Part shown: piece by piece, positions 9,901 to 20,100 of the stretch
Position numbering within the stretch: the stretch's first letter is position 1
How the letters are laid out: every line of letters begins with the position of its first letter
Assembly (NCBI RefSeq): GCF_009469765.1
Contig: NZ_SSSQ01000007.1
Coordinates: 124,001 to 188,000 of the forward strand
Source: Dechloromonas hortensis
GTDB taxonomy: Bacteria > Pseudomonadota > Gammaproteobacteria > Burkholderiales > Rhodocyclaceae
Reading direction: 5' to 3'
Length of the DNA: 64,000 nt
Made by a program: the position numbers and the translations under genes
The notes under the pieces: model-generated
The model's input: only the letters and a program-made list of their open reading frames with translations
Database searches by the model: none
What the model was told of the DNA's origin: nothing

Positions 9901-10367
9901 GCACACTGATCGATCAGCAGTTGCTGACGGCGGTCAGCGACGAGGCCCGGCTGGCCTCGCGCCGCCGCAAAAACCGCAATTTCCATCCAGCTGACGATTA
10001 TCCGGGGCATCGCTTGCTCAACGGCATCGAGCCGGATTCCTACGTGATGCCGCATTGCCATTTCGATCCGCACAAGGATGAAAGCATCCTTTGCCTGCGC
10101 GGCCGCTTGGGTGTCGTCCTTTTTTGCCCTTCCGGCGCGGTCGACCGCAGCATTGTGCTGGAGCCGGCCGGCGAGGTGGTCGGTATCGATATTCCGCATG
10201 GCGTTTTCCATACGGTGCTGGCCCTGGTCAGCGGCACGGTGTTTTTCGAAGCCAAGGCCGGCCCCTATGTGCCGCTGAGCATTGAGGAAAGGGCGGCGTG
10301 GGCCCCGGCCGAGGGCACGCCGGAGGCGGCGGCTTACCTGGCCGTATTGCACCGCCTGTTCGCGTGA
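9897..10367 (+). CDS. WbuC-like cupin-fold metalloprotein
   Basis: 156 residues. The ATG overlaps the dnaE stop (ATGA), which indicates translational coupling. The N-terminal part (RKNRNFHP) and the MPHCHFDPHKDE metal-binding segment, followed by a second His in IPHGVFHTV, match the WbuC family. Those proteins occur in polysaccharide clusters or beside dnaE in betaproteobacteria. A cytoplasmic protein with a divalent metal site is expected; its substrate is unknown. It ends one base before the convergent hybrid kinase gene. Confidence 0.8.
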   Translation: MSTLIDQQLLTAVSDEARLASRRRKNRNFHPADDYPGHRLLNGIEPDSYVMPHCHFDPHKDESILCLRGRLGVVLFCPSGAVDRSIVLEPAGEVVGIDIPHGVFHTVLALVSGTVFFEAKAGPYVPLSIEERAAWAPAEGTPEAAAYLAVLHRLFA

Positions 10368-10368
10368 A

Positions 10369-12489
10369 CTAGCGCCGCGTTTCCAGCCAGTGCAGCAGTA
10401 GTTTGTAGAGTTGCCCCGGGTCGACCGGCTTGCCGATGTGGTCGCTCATGCCGGCCTTCAGGCACAGCTGGCGATCTTCCTCAAAGGCATTGGCCGTCAT
10501 CGCGATGATCGGCGTCCGGGCATGTGCCGGCAATTGCCGGATCAGCCGGGTGGCTTCAATGCCATCCATGGTCGGCATCTGCATGTCCATCAAGATCAGG
10601 TCATAAGCATTGCGAGCGGCCAGGTCGAGGGCTTCCCGGCCGTTGTCGGCGGTATCGATAGCCCAGCCGATGTCATGCAGGATGGCCAGCGCCACTTCCA
10701 TGTTGATCGGGTTGTCTTCGGCAATCAGCAAGCGGGCGTTGGCAAAGCGCTGGCGCAGGGCCTGCTCGGCGGCTTGCGATCCGGTGCCGGCGGTTTGCCG
10801 GGCGTCGGCATCCTTGATCGGCAACAGCGGAATCGCGCACCAGAAGCGGCTGCCCTGGCCCAATTCGCTGTCGACCCCGATCTGGCCGCCCATCAGTTCG
10901 CTGAGGCGCCGGCAGATGGCGAGCCCGAGCCCGGTCCCGCCGAACTGGCGTGTCGTCGACATGTCGGCCTGTTCAAAGGCTTGGAACAGGCGAACCCGGC
11001 TCTCCGGCGAGATGCCGATGCCGGTGTCGATGACTTCCAGACGCAGCCAGGTAATGGCCGGGCTTTCCTCACTGATTTCGGCGCGGACCGTAATGCTGCC
11101 CGACTTGGTGAACTTGATCGCATTGCTCAACAGGTTGAGGGCGATCTGCTTGAGCTGCAAGGGCGCACCGAGGAACAGGTGATCAAGGCCGGGGGCGATT
11201 TCGCAGTGTAGCTTGAGCTTTTTGGCCTGCCATTTGTCGGCCAGCGACTGGATGGCATCTTCGAGCAGTCGTTTGGCGTTGAACTCGCGTTGCTCGATCT
11301 GCAGCTTGCCGGATTCGATTTTCGAGATGTCGAGAATATTGTTGATGATGTCGAGCAGATGGTCGGCCGAATGCGTGATCTGCGCCAACTGATGCTGCGT
11401 CTCGCTGTCGCTGGCGTGTTTGCGGAGCTGATGCGTGAAGCCGATGATGGCATTCATCGGCGTGCGGATTTCGTGGCTCATGTTGGCGACGAAGGCACTC
11501 TTCGCCCGACTGGCCTGTTCCGCTTCATTCTTGGCGCTGACCAGCTCCGAGGTGCGCTCGGCCACCCGGCGTTCGAGCAGGGCGCGCTCCGCTTCCAGTT
11601 CGGCGGCGTTGCGCTGCAATTCCCTGACCACATCGCTCAGGCTGCGGTCGCGCTCCTCGATGGTCCCGGCCATCTGGTTGAACGATCGGGCCAGCGTGCC
11701 TATTTCGTCGCTGGCCTGCTCGTCGCTGCGGGCCTTGAAGTTGCCGGCGGCAAAATCGCCGGCCTTGGCTTCCAGGTTGGCCAGGCGCCGGGCAACCTGG
11801 CGGGAGATCAGCCAGCCGAGGGCCAGAAAGACGATGCCGAACCCGAGCATCTGGTTTAACAGGTTGCCGAGCCAGAGTTGCTGCGTGCGTTCCCGGACAT
11901 CGCGCAAGGGAATCTTGATGCTCATCACGCCGCGCAGGTCGCCCAGCTTGTAGTCATAGGCCTTGTCGTACTGGCGGCGGATCGGTTCCGGGGCGCTCTC
12001 GCGGCTGCCGTGGCATTGCAGGCAGTAAGCCTCAACCCAGATCGGGCTGGTGAAGTGGAAGTAGCGCTCGCCCTGGGCGCCGCCGATTTCCTGCTTGAAC
12101 TCACTGTCCTTGGGATGGCTGCGAAACCATTCGATGGCCCGCATTTCATCGGCATCGGCCTGGTTGGCCGGGTTGCGCGGCGTATCCGAGACATTGTTGA
12201 AAATCAGGCCGCCTTTCGACCAGTTGTGCAGATCGGCTGATATGCGCGACATGGCGTGGGCCGGCAGAAAACCGAGCGTCTTGTCGGTCAGCTCGATGCC
12301 GCTGTCGATGAACTGATGGTGATAGACGCGGCGCACCGCCATCAGCGTGGCGCGCAGGTTGAGAGCTTCCTGATAGGCACTCTGCTCGACGTAGCGTTCG
12401 AGCTTGTAATAGTTGAGGGCGAGGCTCAAGGCCAGCGAGGCAAGCATCAGCCCCCCCATCCAGAGCCAGATTTTGGCCCGGAGCTTCAT
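10369..12489 (-). CDS. Hybrid histidine kinase with periplasmic CxxCH heme-type sensor
   Basis: 706 residues. Membrane helix 8-26, periplasmic DUF3365-type domain with CLQCH (156-160), second membrane helix about 208-228, HAMP about 230-283, coiled coil, HisKA with His339 in SHEIRTP, HATPase with the TGIGIS and GGTGLGL boxes, and a C-terminal receiver domain with phospho-acceptor Asp635 in LILMDMQMP. Covalent heme in the periplasm suggests redox, oxygen or nitric oxide sensing. The upstream region carries an FNR-type box, so expression is probably raised when oxygen is low. No Hpt or output protein is adjacent; the HTH-receiver protein at 14225 is a possible partner. Confidence 0.9.
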   Translation of the reverse strand: MKLRAKIWLWMGGLMLASLALSLALNYYKLERYVEQSAYQEALNLRATLMAVRRVYHHQFIDSGIELTDKTLGFLPAHAMSRISADLHNWSKGGLIFNNVSDTPRNPANQADADEMRAIEWFRSHPKDSEFKQEIGGAQGERYFHFTSPIWVEAYCLQCHGSRESAPEPIRRQYDKAYDYKLGDLRGVMSIKIPLRDVRERTQQLWLGNLLNQMLGFGIVFLALGWLISRQVARRLANLEAKAGDFAAGNFKARSDEQASDEIGTLARSFNQMAGTIEERDRSLSDVVRELQRNAAELEAERALLERRVAERTSELVSAKNEAEQASRAKSAFVANMSHEIRTPMNAIIGFTHQLRKHASDSETQHQLAQITHSADHLLDIINNILDISKIESGKLQIEQREFNAKRLLEDAIQSLADKWQAKKLKLHCEIAPGLDHLFLGAPLQLKQIALNLLSNAIKFTKSGSITVRAEISEESPAITWLRLEVIDTGIGISPESRVRLFQAFEQADMSTTRQFGGTGLGLAICRRLSELMGGQIGVDSELGQGSRFWCAIPLLPIKDADARQTAGTGSQAAEQALRQRFANARLLIAEDNPINMEVALAILHDIGWAIDTADNGREALDLAARNAYDLILMDMQMPTMDGIEATRLIRQLPAHARTPIIAMTANAFEEDRQLCLKAGMSDHIGKPVDPGQLYKLLLHWLETRR

Positions 12490-12567
12490 GCCGTCCTGTG
12501 GCAGGGGGAGGGGGGGAGTATTGCTTCTGGCATCAGCGCATTGTCATATGCCAGGAAGTTATGTTGT

Positions 12568-12581
12568 TTGATTAATATCAA
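12568..12581 (-). promoter_or_regulatory. FNR/ANR-type binding site upstream of the hybrid kinase
   Basis: Perfect TTGAT-N4-ATCAA dyad (centre TAAT on the plus strand), the consensus of the FNR/CRP-type oxygen regulator. It lies 78 bases upstream of the kinase start. Reading toward the kinase, a GACAAT hexamer begins 22 bases after the box, which matches class II spacing (activator centred near -41.5). The opposite side is only the 3' end of the chemoreceptor gene. Confidence 0.7.
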
Positions 12582-12604
12582 ACCCAATGTGGAAGTCGTT
12601 GATT

Positions 12605-14122
12605 TCAAACGACCATGTCGGATTTGAAGCCGATACGGACCGCGCCCCAGTGCCGGCCGTTGATGACAATCGGCATCGAGAGGTCGTTGAGGATTTCGCC
12701 GGTGTCGCGGACATAGGTCTGGAACAACGAGGATTTCTGGTTGCGGGCCAGTTTGATGCCGACCGGGTCGTTGAAGATGCGCTTGTGCCGGCATTTGGTC
12801 AGGTCGATGGCCGGGTCGCCGCTCGGGGCATTCGAGAAGATGCCGTTGTGGGCCGGGGCGTAGCCGTTGCTGTCGACGGCCAGCGAGTAGGTCAGCCCGG
12901 GAATGTCGCGCAGCGTGTCGTCGTACAGACGGGTCAGTTCGCTGTCGCACTGGCCGTCGTATGCCGTCGTGAAGCGTTTTGGGTTGGAGCCGGGGATGTC
13001 CTTGTAGGCCTGGTCGAAAACATTGACGCCGCGTTCGGACAGGCGTTGCAGGATGGTGGCCACGTTGTCGCGGAAGGCGGCGCACTTGTCGTGCAGCGTA
13101 TCGAATTTGCTGTTGCCGGTGCGGAAATCGGCCAGCGTGCATTGCAGGTCTTCGGTCGATTCGCGCAGGGTTTTCGCCGAATCGAGACACTGCTTCATGC
13201 GGCCCGAGATATCGAGCGAATGATTGCGGATTTCCTCGACTTCGCCGTGAATCGTCTGGTTGCTTTCGCGCAGGTTGTAAATGGCGGAAGAAATCGTCGA
13301 CAACTGTTCGGTTGTCCGCCGGAAATCGCCAACCATCGTGGTCAGGTCGCTGGCCGAGGTTTCGATGTATTCGTTGGCGCGGGTGACCTCGCCGACGATG
13401 GTCTGCGTCTTGGCCGAAGTGTCGGAAACGAGGTTGATCATCGACTGGGTATTCTGGCCAATGACCTGGGTTGCCGTCTTGACCTTTTCCGCCAGTTTTC
13501 GCACTTCGTCGGCGACCACGGCAAAGCCGCGACCGGCTTCTCCGGCCCGGGCCGCCTCGATCGCCGCATTGAGGGCGAGCAGGTTGGTCTGGTCGGAAAT
13601 ATCGTTGATCAGCGAGACGATTTCGTTGATTTTCATCGAACTGGTGTGCAGTTCGCCAACCGTGGACGAGAAGTGCTCGATATGCTGGTTGGTCGAGCGC
13701 ATCGTGCTTGCCACGGTTTCCATCTGGGTCAGCGAGCGTTGTGCGAGGTCGAGGTTGTTCTTGGTCGAGGCCTGGATTGCATCGGAGTTGCTGGCGACTT
13801 CGCCGACCGCCATATTGACCCGGTTGCTCGATTCAAAAACGGCACTGGCCAGCGCTTCCTGGCGCCGTACCGCGTCGTCGGTCAGTTGGACCAGGTGGTT
13901 CATGCGGGCGGCGTCGGCGGCAATGCTGACGCTGCGTTCGCGGGCGTGGGAGATCAGGCCGCGGACGCGGCTGAAAAAGCGGTTGATATTGGCCGAAATT
14001 CGCCCTTCGGCATCGTGGCCCGTCGTTCCGACGGTCAGCGAGAGATCGGCGCTACCTTCGGCAATGGCGGCCAGGTCACGGTCGATCTTGTTGAGCGAAG
14101 CACTTTTTCCAAACAACCCCAT
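12605..14122 (-). CDS. Soluble methyl-accepting chemotaxis protein with C-terminal sensory domain
   Basis: 505 residues from the ATG at 14122, chosen because AGGAG precedes it. There is no signal peptide or membrane helix. Residues about 40-350 form the helical methyl-accepting signalling domain with the [23 protein letters not shown] hairpin tip in a shortened form of that motif. About 130 residues follow, with an alpha/beta pattern ([12 protein letters not shown], then [11 protein letters not shown] and a final GAVRIGF) typical of Cache/PAS-like sensors. The sensor therefore lies after the kinase-control tip, in a cytoplasmic receptor. No che genes are in the window, so its array partners are elsewhere. 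Confidence 0.85.
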   Translation of the reverse strand: MGLFGKSASLNKIDRDLAAIAEGSADLSLTVGTTGHDAEGRISANINRFFSRVRGLISHARERSVSIAADAARMNHLVQLTDDAVRRQEALASAVFESSNRVNMAVGEVASNSDAIQASTKNNLDLAQRSLTQMETVASTMRSTNQHIEHFSSTVGELHTSSMKINEIVSLINDISDQTNLLALNAAIEAARAGEAGRGFAVVADEVRKLAEKVKTATQVIGQNTQSMINLVSDTSAKTQTIVGEVTRANEYIETSASDLTTMVGDFRRTTEQLSTISSAIYNLRESNQTIHGEVEEIRNHSLDISGRMKQCLDSAKTLRESTEDLQCTLADFRTGNSKFDTLHDKCAAFRDNVATILQRLSERGVNVFDQAYKDIPGSNPKRFTTAYDGQCDSELTRLYDDTLRDIPGLTYSLAVDSNGYAPAHNGIFSNAPSGDPAIDLTKCRHKRIFNDPVGIKLARNQKSSLFQTYVRDTGEILNDLSMPIVINGRHWGAVRIGFKSDMVV

Positions 14123-14192
14123 GAATGTCTCCTGCGTATATTTTTTTTGAAGCCGGCCCAACTGGCGGCAAAGAGGGGCGGCTGAATGGCAA

Positions 14193-14217
14193 AACAGCAC
14201 CTGAATGAGGTGCTGTT
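14193..14217 (-). terminator. Intrinsic terminator of the HTH-receiver gene
   Basis: Stem AACAGCACCT / AGGTGCTGTT (10 bp, 5-base loop), followed on the minus strand by TTTTGCC. It lies 8 bases past the stop at 14225. Confidence 0.75.
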
Positions 14218-14224
14218 CGTTCGA

Positions 14225-14815
14225 TCAGTAGGGGCGCTGGCGGGCGGCCAGTCGGCCGAGCAGGAAGCCCTTGATTTCGTGGAATGGAATCGGTTTGCCG
14301 AAGATGGTGACATCGCCTGGCACGCCCTTTTGCAGGATTTCCTCTCGGTCGATGGCGCTGACGACGATGATGTCCATCCTGGCGAGGTCCGGGTTGGCCC
14401 TCAGATGGCGGATCATTTCGAAACCGTCCATGCCCGGCATCATCAGGTCGGCAATCAGGATGTCGGGGGCGTTCTGGCCGACCTGCATCAGTCCTTCGAA
14501 ACCGTTATTGACCAGGCGCAGCTTGATCGGCAGGTTCCAGTGTTCGAAGGTGGCACGGTACAGCGCCTGCAGCGTCGGGTCGTCTTCGGCAATCAGGACG
14601 TCCAGTTGTCCGCCGGCTTCCTGGGCGCTCGGGGTCAGTGTCCGGCGTCGAGCCAGCATGGCCTCGACCGAGGCGGTCGGGATACGGCGATGGCCGCCCG
14701 CTGTCTTCCAGGCTTCCAGCGCGCCACTCTCCACCATGTTCTGCACAGTGCCCAGAGAAACACCAAGGCGCAGTGCCGCCTGGCGGGTGCTGAGAAATTC
14801 CGAGTCGGCCATCAT
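14225..14815 (-). CDS. Response regulator with N-terminal excisionase-type HTH and C-terminal receiver
   Basis: 196 residues. Residues 6-55 are a MerR/excisionase-type helix-turn-helix (FLSTRQAALRLGVS, then GGHRRIP), and residues 72-190 are a receiver domain with acidic pocket E77-D79, phospho-acceptor Asp123 in LIADLMMPG and the conserved Lys in FGKPIPF. This is the reverse of the usual receiver-first order. Two start codons are adjacent (14815 and 14812); GGA precedes both, so the true start may be 14812. A TAGAAT -10 box on the minus strand (14841-14846) is suitably placed. It probably controls transcription in response to an unlinked or neighbouring kinase. Confidence 0.85.
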   Translation of the reverse strand: MMADSEFLSTRQAALRLGVSLGTVQNMVESGALEAWKTAGGHRRIPTASVEAMLARRRTLTPSAQEAGGQLDVLIAEDDPTLQALYRATFEHWNLPIKLRLVNNGFEGLMQVGQNAPDILIADLMMPGMDGFEMIRHLRANPDLARMDIIVVSAIDREEILQKGVPGDVTIFGKPIPFHEIKGFLLGRLAARQRPY

Positions 14816-14878
14816 TTTTCCAGAATTGCAAAAGTGCTAAATTCTAGCCCCTTCCGGCTTGTTTTTGTAGCGTAAAAA

Positions 14879-14908
14879 AACCCCGATCACCAAGCGGTAA
14901 TCGGGGTT
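14879..14908 (-). terminator. Intrinsic terminator of the peroxiredoxin gene
   Basis: Stem AACCCCGAT / ATCGGGGTT with a 12-base loop, followed on the minus strand by a run of T. It lies 41 bases past the peroxiredoxin stop. Confidence 0.85.
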
Positions 14909-14949
14909 GGCAGAAAGCGTACCGTCCAGCAGTACGTTTTCTGGGTCGC

Positions 14950-15549
14950 TTACAGTTTGCGAGCGTTCTTCGCCAGGTAGGCGGCGACGCCTTCGGTCGA
15001 GGCGACCATGCCGGGTTTGCCCTTGTTCCAGCCGGCCGGGCAGACTTCGCCATGCTCTTCGAAGAATTGCAGGGCATCGACCATGCGCAGCATTTCGTCG
15101 ATGTTGCGGCCGAGCGGCAGCATGTTGACGACCTGGTGCATGACGACACCATTCTTGTCGATCAGGAAGGAGCCGCGCAGCGCAACGCCGGCTTCTTCGA
15201 GTTCGACGTCGTAGGCGCGGCAGATGTCGTGCTTGATGTCGGCGACCAGCGGATAGCCGACCTGGCCGATGCCGCCGTCCTTGACTGCGGTGTTCTTCCA
15301 GGCCAGGTGGGTGAACTGGGAATCGATGGAAACGCCGATCACTTCGACGCCGCGCTGCTTGAATTCTTCCAGGCGGTGATCGAAGGCGATCAGTTCGGAT
15401 GGGCAGACGAAGGTGAAGTCGAGCGGGTAGAAGAACAGGACAACCGGCTTGCCCTTGAAGTGGGAGAGCGTCAGGTCCTTGATTTCATTGTTGCCGTAGA
15501 CGGCAGTGGCGGTGAAATCGGGGGCTGGCTTGCCAACGAGAACGGCCAT
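14950..15549 (-). CDS. Typical 2-Cys peroxiredoxin (AhpC/Prx1 type)
   Basis: 199 residues, full family length. Peroxidatic Cys49 sits in FTFVCPSEL and resolving Cys170 in EVCPAGW, so it reduces hydrogen peroxide and organic or nitrogen peroxides in the cytoplasm using thioredoxin or AhpF-like reductants. The start at 15549 follows a perfect AAGGAG; longer in-frame starts upstream lack conservation. It has its own promoter and terminator and is therefore monocistronic. No reductase gene is adjacent. Confidence 0.95.
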   Translation of the reverse strand: MAVLVGKPAPDFTATAVYGNNEIKDLTLSHFKGKPVVLFFYPLDFTFVCPSELIAFDHRLEEFKQRGVEVIGVSIDSQFTHLAWKNTAVKDGGIGQVGYPLVADIKHDICRAYDVELEEAGVALRGSFLIDKNGVVMHQVVNMLPLGRNIDEMLRMVDALQFFEEHGEVCPAGWNKGKPGMVASTEGVAAYLAKNARKL

Positions 15550-15595
15550 GGTGATCTCCTTATGATGATTTGATCTGGGGTTGGGGTAAGCGGCG

Positions 15596-15624
15596 AATTT
15601 AGCGAAGGCCCGTTTTGCTGTCAA
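15596..15624 (-). promoter_or_regulatory. Sigma70-type promoter of the peroxiredoxin gene
   Basis: On the minus strand TTGACA (15624-15619) and TAAATT (15601-15596) are separated by 17 bases, about 47 bases before the start codon. The -35 box is consensus. Confidence 0.65.
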
Positions 15625-15633
15625 ACCGGCCGG

Positions 15634-15666
15634 GCTTGCCAGCAAGCGCGTTGGCACTGGCATAAT
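15634..15666 (+). promoter_or_regulatory. Candidate control region of the DAB-like operon
   Basis: A dyad GCTTGC-CA-GCAAGC (15634-15647) lies upstream of a CATAAT hexamer (15661-15666), 50 bases before the first gene of the operon. The dyad could be an operator, for example for a LysR-type regulator, but no regulator gene is adjacent. No good -35 box is visible, which would fit activator dependence. Confidence 0.35.
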
Positions 15667-15715
15667 CACAAAATCAAAATAATGACGGTTGCCAAAACCG
15701 GTGGAGGGGTGGGGC

Positions 15716-17161
15716 GTGTTGAAGGTGCTGGTTTTCATGCCGGTGCTGGGGGCGGCGGCGGTGGCTGTGCTGCCGGCCCGGCGCGCCTTGCCGTTGTGGC
15801 AGTTGACGATGCTGTTCGCGCTGGCGGCGCTGGCCTATGTCGGCTGGCTGGCGGCACGCTTCGACCCGGCCGGTGCGGCGATCCAGATGTTCGACAGCCG
15901 GGCCTGGAATGCCCGGCTCGGTACCTACTTCGCCCTCGGCGTCGATGGCATTTCGCTGGCCATGCTGCTGTTGACCGCCTTGCTCAGCCTGGTCGCCGTG
16001 CTTGTGTCGCGGCGGATGGAGGCGGGGGCGCGGCTCTATTTCGTGCTCGTCCTGCTCCTCGAGTCGGCGATGTTCGGCGTGTTCACCGCTCGCGACTGGT
16101 CGCTGTTCTATGTCTTCTGGGAGGCGACGCTGTTGCCGCTGTTCTTCCTGATCGACCGCCTGGGCGGCCCGAACCGGCAGAAGGCGGCGCTCAATTTCTT
16201 TCTGTACACGCTGGGCGGTTCGGTCTTCATGCTGGTCGCGCTGCTCTTTCTCTACGACGCAGCGCCCGGCCACAGCTTTGCGATGGCCGACATGGCCGAG
16301 GGCGGGCGAGGCCTGCCGCTGCCGACGCAATTGCTGATCTTCGCCGGCCTGTTCATCGGCTTCGGCGTCAAGATGCCGGTTTTTCCGCTGCACGGCTGGT
16401 TGCCGCTGGCCCACGTCGAGGCGCCGAGCCCGGTCTCCATCCTGCTCTCCGGCGTGCTGCTGAAAATGGGCGCCTACGGCCTGATCCGCGCCGCGGAAAC
16501 GCTGCCTGCCGCCTTGCTGGCGACGCAGGACTGGTTGGCCATCCTGGCCTTGATCAGCCTGCTCTACGGTGGCATCCTCGCCTGGCGGCAGCAGGACTTG
16601 AAGGCGATGGTCGCCTACTCGTCGATCTCGCATATGGGCGTCGTCCTGCTCGGCATCGCCACGCTGAACGTCACCGGCCTGACCGGCGCGGTGTTCCAGA
16701 TGGTGGCTCACGGGTTGAGCGCCGGCACCCTGTTCCTGATCGTCGGCCTGCTTTACCAGCGCACGCACAGCCGCGATCTGGCCGACTACAACTCGCTGCT
16801 CGGCAGGGCGCCGCGCTTTGCCTTCTTCATCGCTTTTGCGCTGCTCGCCGCGATTGGCCTGCCGGGCAGTGCCGGCTTCATCGCCGAACTGCATGCGCTG
16901 CTCGGTGGCTTCGTGCGCTGGGGTGGCTGGGTGCTGCTGCTCGGTCTGGCGATGCTGATCGGTGCCGCTTACAGCCTGCGCGTCATCGGTCGGCTGTGCC
17001 TGCCGGGCCCGGCAATGGTGCTGGCCGACATGACGCGGACCGAGACGAGCGCCGCCGCCATTCTCTGCGCCGCGCTGCTGCTGCTCGGCCTGTGGCCGGC
17101 GCCGCTGCTCGATCTGGTGGCGGGCAGCGTCGGCCAGCTCAGCCGTTTGTTCGGGAGTTGA
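15716..17161 (+). CDS. NuoM-like proton-conducting membrane subunit of DAB-type complex (first)
   Basis: 481 residues. GTG start chosen because GGAGGGG lies 6 bases upstream. It belongs to the NuoM/MrpD-type antiporter family with about 13-14 membrane helices. The conserved Glu of helix 5 is in VFWEATLLP, the Lys of the broken helix in [13 protein letters not shown], and a second Lys in [11 protein letters not shown], so the proton path looks intact. It lies one base before the dabA-like gene. Complex I is unlikely: no peripheral-arm genes are present. It probably works as part of a cation-coupled inorganic-carbon uptake complex with the next four proteins. Confidence 0.85.
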   Translation: MLKVLVFMPVLGAAAVAVLPARRALPLWQLTMLFALAALAYVGWLAARFDPAGAAIQMFDSRAWNARLGTYFALGVDGISLAMLLLTALLSLVAVLVSRRMEAGARLYFVLVLLLESAMFGVFTARDWSLFYVFWEATLLPLFFLIDRLGGPNRQKAALNFFLYTLGGSVFMLVALLFLYDAAPGHSFAMADMAEGGRGLPLPTQLLIFAGLFIGFGVKMPVFPLHGWLPLAHVEAPSPVSILLSGVLLKMGAYGLIRAAETLPAALLATQDWLAILALISLLYGGILAWRQQDLKAMVAYSSISHMGVVLLGIATLNVTGLTGAVFQMVAHGLSAGTLFLIVGLLYQRTHSRDLADYNSLLGRAPRFAFFIAFALLAAIGLPGSAGFIAELHALLGGFVRWGGWVLLLGLAMLIGAAYSLRVIGRLCLPGPAMVLADMTRTETSAAAILCAALLLLGLWPAPLLDLVAGSVGQLSRLFGS

Positions 17162-17162
17162 G

Positions 17163-20100
17163 ATGGCGGGCGACCTGGACGATCTGCCGATCCGCGAGCG
17201 CCTGCAGCACTGGGTTGAGCACCTCTGCCACATCCTGCCGGCGCAAGCGCCGATCCGCGATTTCGTCCATCACAACACGCTGCACGGCTTCCAGCACCTG
17301 CCTTTCCCCGAAGCCCTGGCCGCTGCCCGACGCCTGAGCGGCGCCCAGGTCTATTGGTCGGAGGCCAATTTTCAGGCGGCCTATGCCGCCGGCCGGATCG
17401 GCCCGGCGGATCTGCAGGCCGCGCTCGACGATGCCGGCCTGGCCGGGCTCGATACGGAAGTGATCCGCGGCCTGCACCGGCGGGACATCCTGGCCGCCAG
17501 TCTGCTCGAGCCGCTGACCCCGCCGACGGCGAACCGCGAAGCCTGGGCGGAACGCGAAACGGGCGGCTTGCCCGACCCCATTTTTGCCATTTCCAGCACG
17601 TTGACCGCAGGAATTGCCCAGGATGTGCCCACCAGTTGGGAAGTGGCCGCGCTGGCCCGCTGGAATGCGCTCTGCGGGCGAGTCGGCCGGGATTGGACGC
17701 TGCGCAGCCTGCTCGAATACCTGAGCGGCGAGGATGTGCTGGAAAAAGTGCGTAGCAGCTTGCAGCGCCATCTCGCCGCCCATCTCGATCTCGGCGTCGC
17801 CGCCTGGCGCAACCCGGCTCAAGGGCAGGGCTTCTTCGCCGCCTGGCGGGCCAGCGCCGGGCAAGACCTGGCCTGGGAAATCGACGATCTGCACAGCGTC
17901 CGCGAAGAGATCGTCCATCTGCCTGAACAGGCGATCGACGTGTTGGTCGATGAACTGGGCCGCCTGCTGCCCGACCAGCAACTGTGGCCGGGCTACCTCG
18001 AACGGCTGGCGCTGGAGCAGCCGGGCTGGGCCGGCATGTTCCTGTGGCGCGACCGCCATCCGGAAGGCGGCGATGGCACCAACGTCGCGATGCTCGACTA
18101 CCTGGCCGTGCGCGTACTGCTCGAACGCCTGCTCTGCGAAGACCTGATCCGTCGGCTGACTGGGGTAGCGATGGGCTTCGACGAATTGCGCGGCTATTTC
18201 ACCAGCGAGCTGGCCGAGTTCGCGGTTCGCGACGCGCTGCGCCGGGGCGAGCTGAACGAAGAGTTGCAGCACCGCGCCGCCCGCCTGCTTGAGCCGGACG
18301 AACATGCTCCAGTGGACGACGCGGCCTGGGCAGCGCTGGCCGCCAGCATCGCCGCCAGCCGCCAGGCGACGGCGCCGGCCGTGGCGGCCCGTCGGCTGGC
18401 CGGCCTGCTCGGGCAACTGGCGCTGACCCCGGCCGAAGCGGCCGGCCTGAGCCCCGACGATGCCGTGGTCTTGCTCGCCGTCGCCGACAGCCTGGACGAA
18501 CTAGCCCGCGGCCAGGTCTGGCTGTTGGCTTACGAACGCCATTACCGCGAACAGCTGTTCGCCGCGCTGACCGCCAACCAGTCGCGCCAGTACAGCCCGC
18601 CGATACCGTCGGCCCAGATCATCATGTGCATGGACGACCGTGAGGAAGGGACGCGCCGGCATATCGAAGAGATCGCGCCGGATATCGCGACTTACGGCGC
18701 CGCCGGCTTTTTCGGCGTGCCGATCTACTGGCAGGGGCTGGACGATGCCGACAAGACGGCGCTCTGTCCGGTCGTCGTCCAGCCGACCCATCTGGTCCGC
18801 GAAACGGCGGCGCCCGGCGCCGAAGCGGCGCTGGCCAGCCATGCTGCCCGCCGCGAAAAACGGCTGCGCTGGCGCGAGCGGCTCTATCAGTCGACACGCC
18901 GCAGCGCGCTCGGCGGGCCGCTGCTGAGCAGTCTGGCTGCCGTGCCGGCGCTGGCTGCGCTGACCGCGACGACGCTCGCCCCCGGCTGGTTCGGCGAGGC
19001 ACTGCAGCGCTGGCGGCGCGGCTACGAAGGGCCGGTGGCCAGCCGGCTGGCGCTCAATGCGGCAAGCGGCGAAGCCGGCACGCCGAGCGCGCCGCAAGCC
19101 GGTTTTAGCGATGCCGAGCAGGTCGACCGGGTCGCCGCCTTCCTGCGCATGATCGGTTTGCGCGGCGGCTTCGCGCCACTCGTTTTGCTGCTCGGCCACG
19201 GCTCCGGCAGCCGCAACAATCCGCACCTTTCGGCCTACGATTGCGGTGCCTGTTCCGGCCGGCACGGCGGGCCGAACGCCCGCGTCTTCGCGACGATGGC
19301 CAACCGCCCCGAGGTCCGGCGCGGCCTGGCCGAACGCGGCTTGTGCATCCCCGAGAACACCTGGTTTGTCGCCGCCGAACACAATACCTGCGACGACACG
19401 ATTGCCTGGTACGACCTCGACGGCGTGCCCGAGCCTTTGCAGGCGGCGCTCGACAAACTGCTGCAGCAGTTGAGCGAAGCCTGCCGGGCGCATGCCGCCG
19501 AGCGCTGTCGCCGGCTGGCCTCGGCCCCGTTCAAGCCGTCGCCGTGGCAGGCCCGGCAGCATGTCGTCGGGCGCGGCCACGATATTTCGCAGGCCCGGCC
19601 CGAACTCGGCCATGCGACCAATGCCGCCGCCTTCATCGGCCGTCGCCAGATGAGCCGCGGCCTCTTTCTCGACCGCCGCGTCTTCCTGATCTCCTATGAT
19701 CCGACCCGCGACGACGACGGGGGCATCGTCGAAAACATCCTGCTGGCCGCCGGCCCGGTCGGCGCCGGCATTGCCCTCGAATACTATTTCTCGACGGTCG
19801 ATAACGAGCGTTTCGGCTGCGGTTCGAAAATCACCCACAACATCACCGGCCTGTTCGGTGTCATGGAAGGCGCCGATTCCGATCTGCGTACCGGTCTGCC
19901 CTGGCAGATGGTCGAGATTCACGAGCCGATGCGTCTGCTCGTCGTCGTCGAACAGACGCCGGCGGTGCTGACGGCGATTCTCCAGCGCCAGCCGCCGCTG
20001 CAGGAGCTGATCGACAACGCCTGGATCGTTTTGGCTTCTAAATGCCCGTTTACCGCAGGCATCGCGCTGTATTGCCCGCGCCGCGGCTGGTTGCCCTGGT

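Noticed and set aside
15650..15670. Sigma54 promoter before the DAB operon (TTGGCAC)
   Set aside because: TGGCAC is present, but the GC element is absent at the required 5-base distance; the following bases are TAAT.
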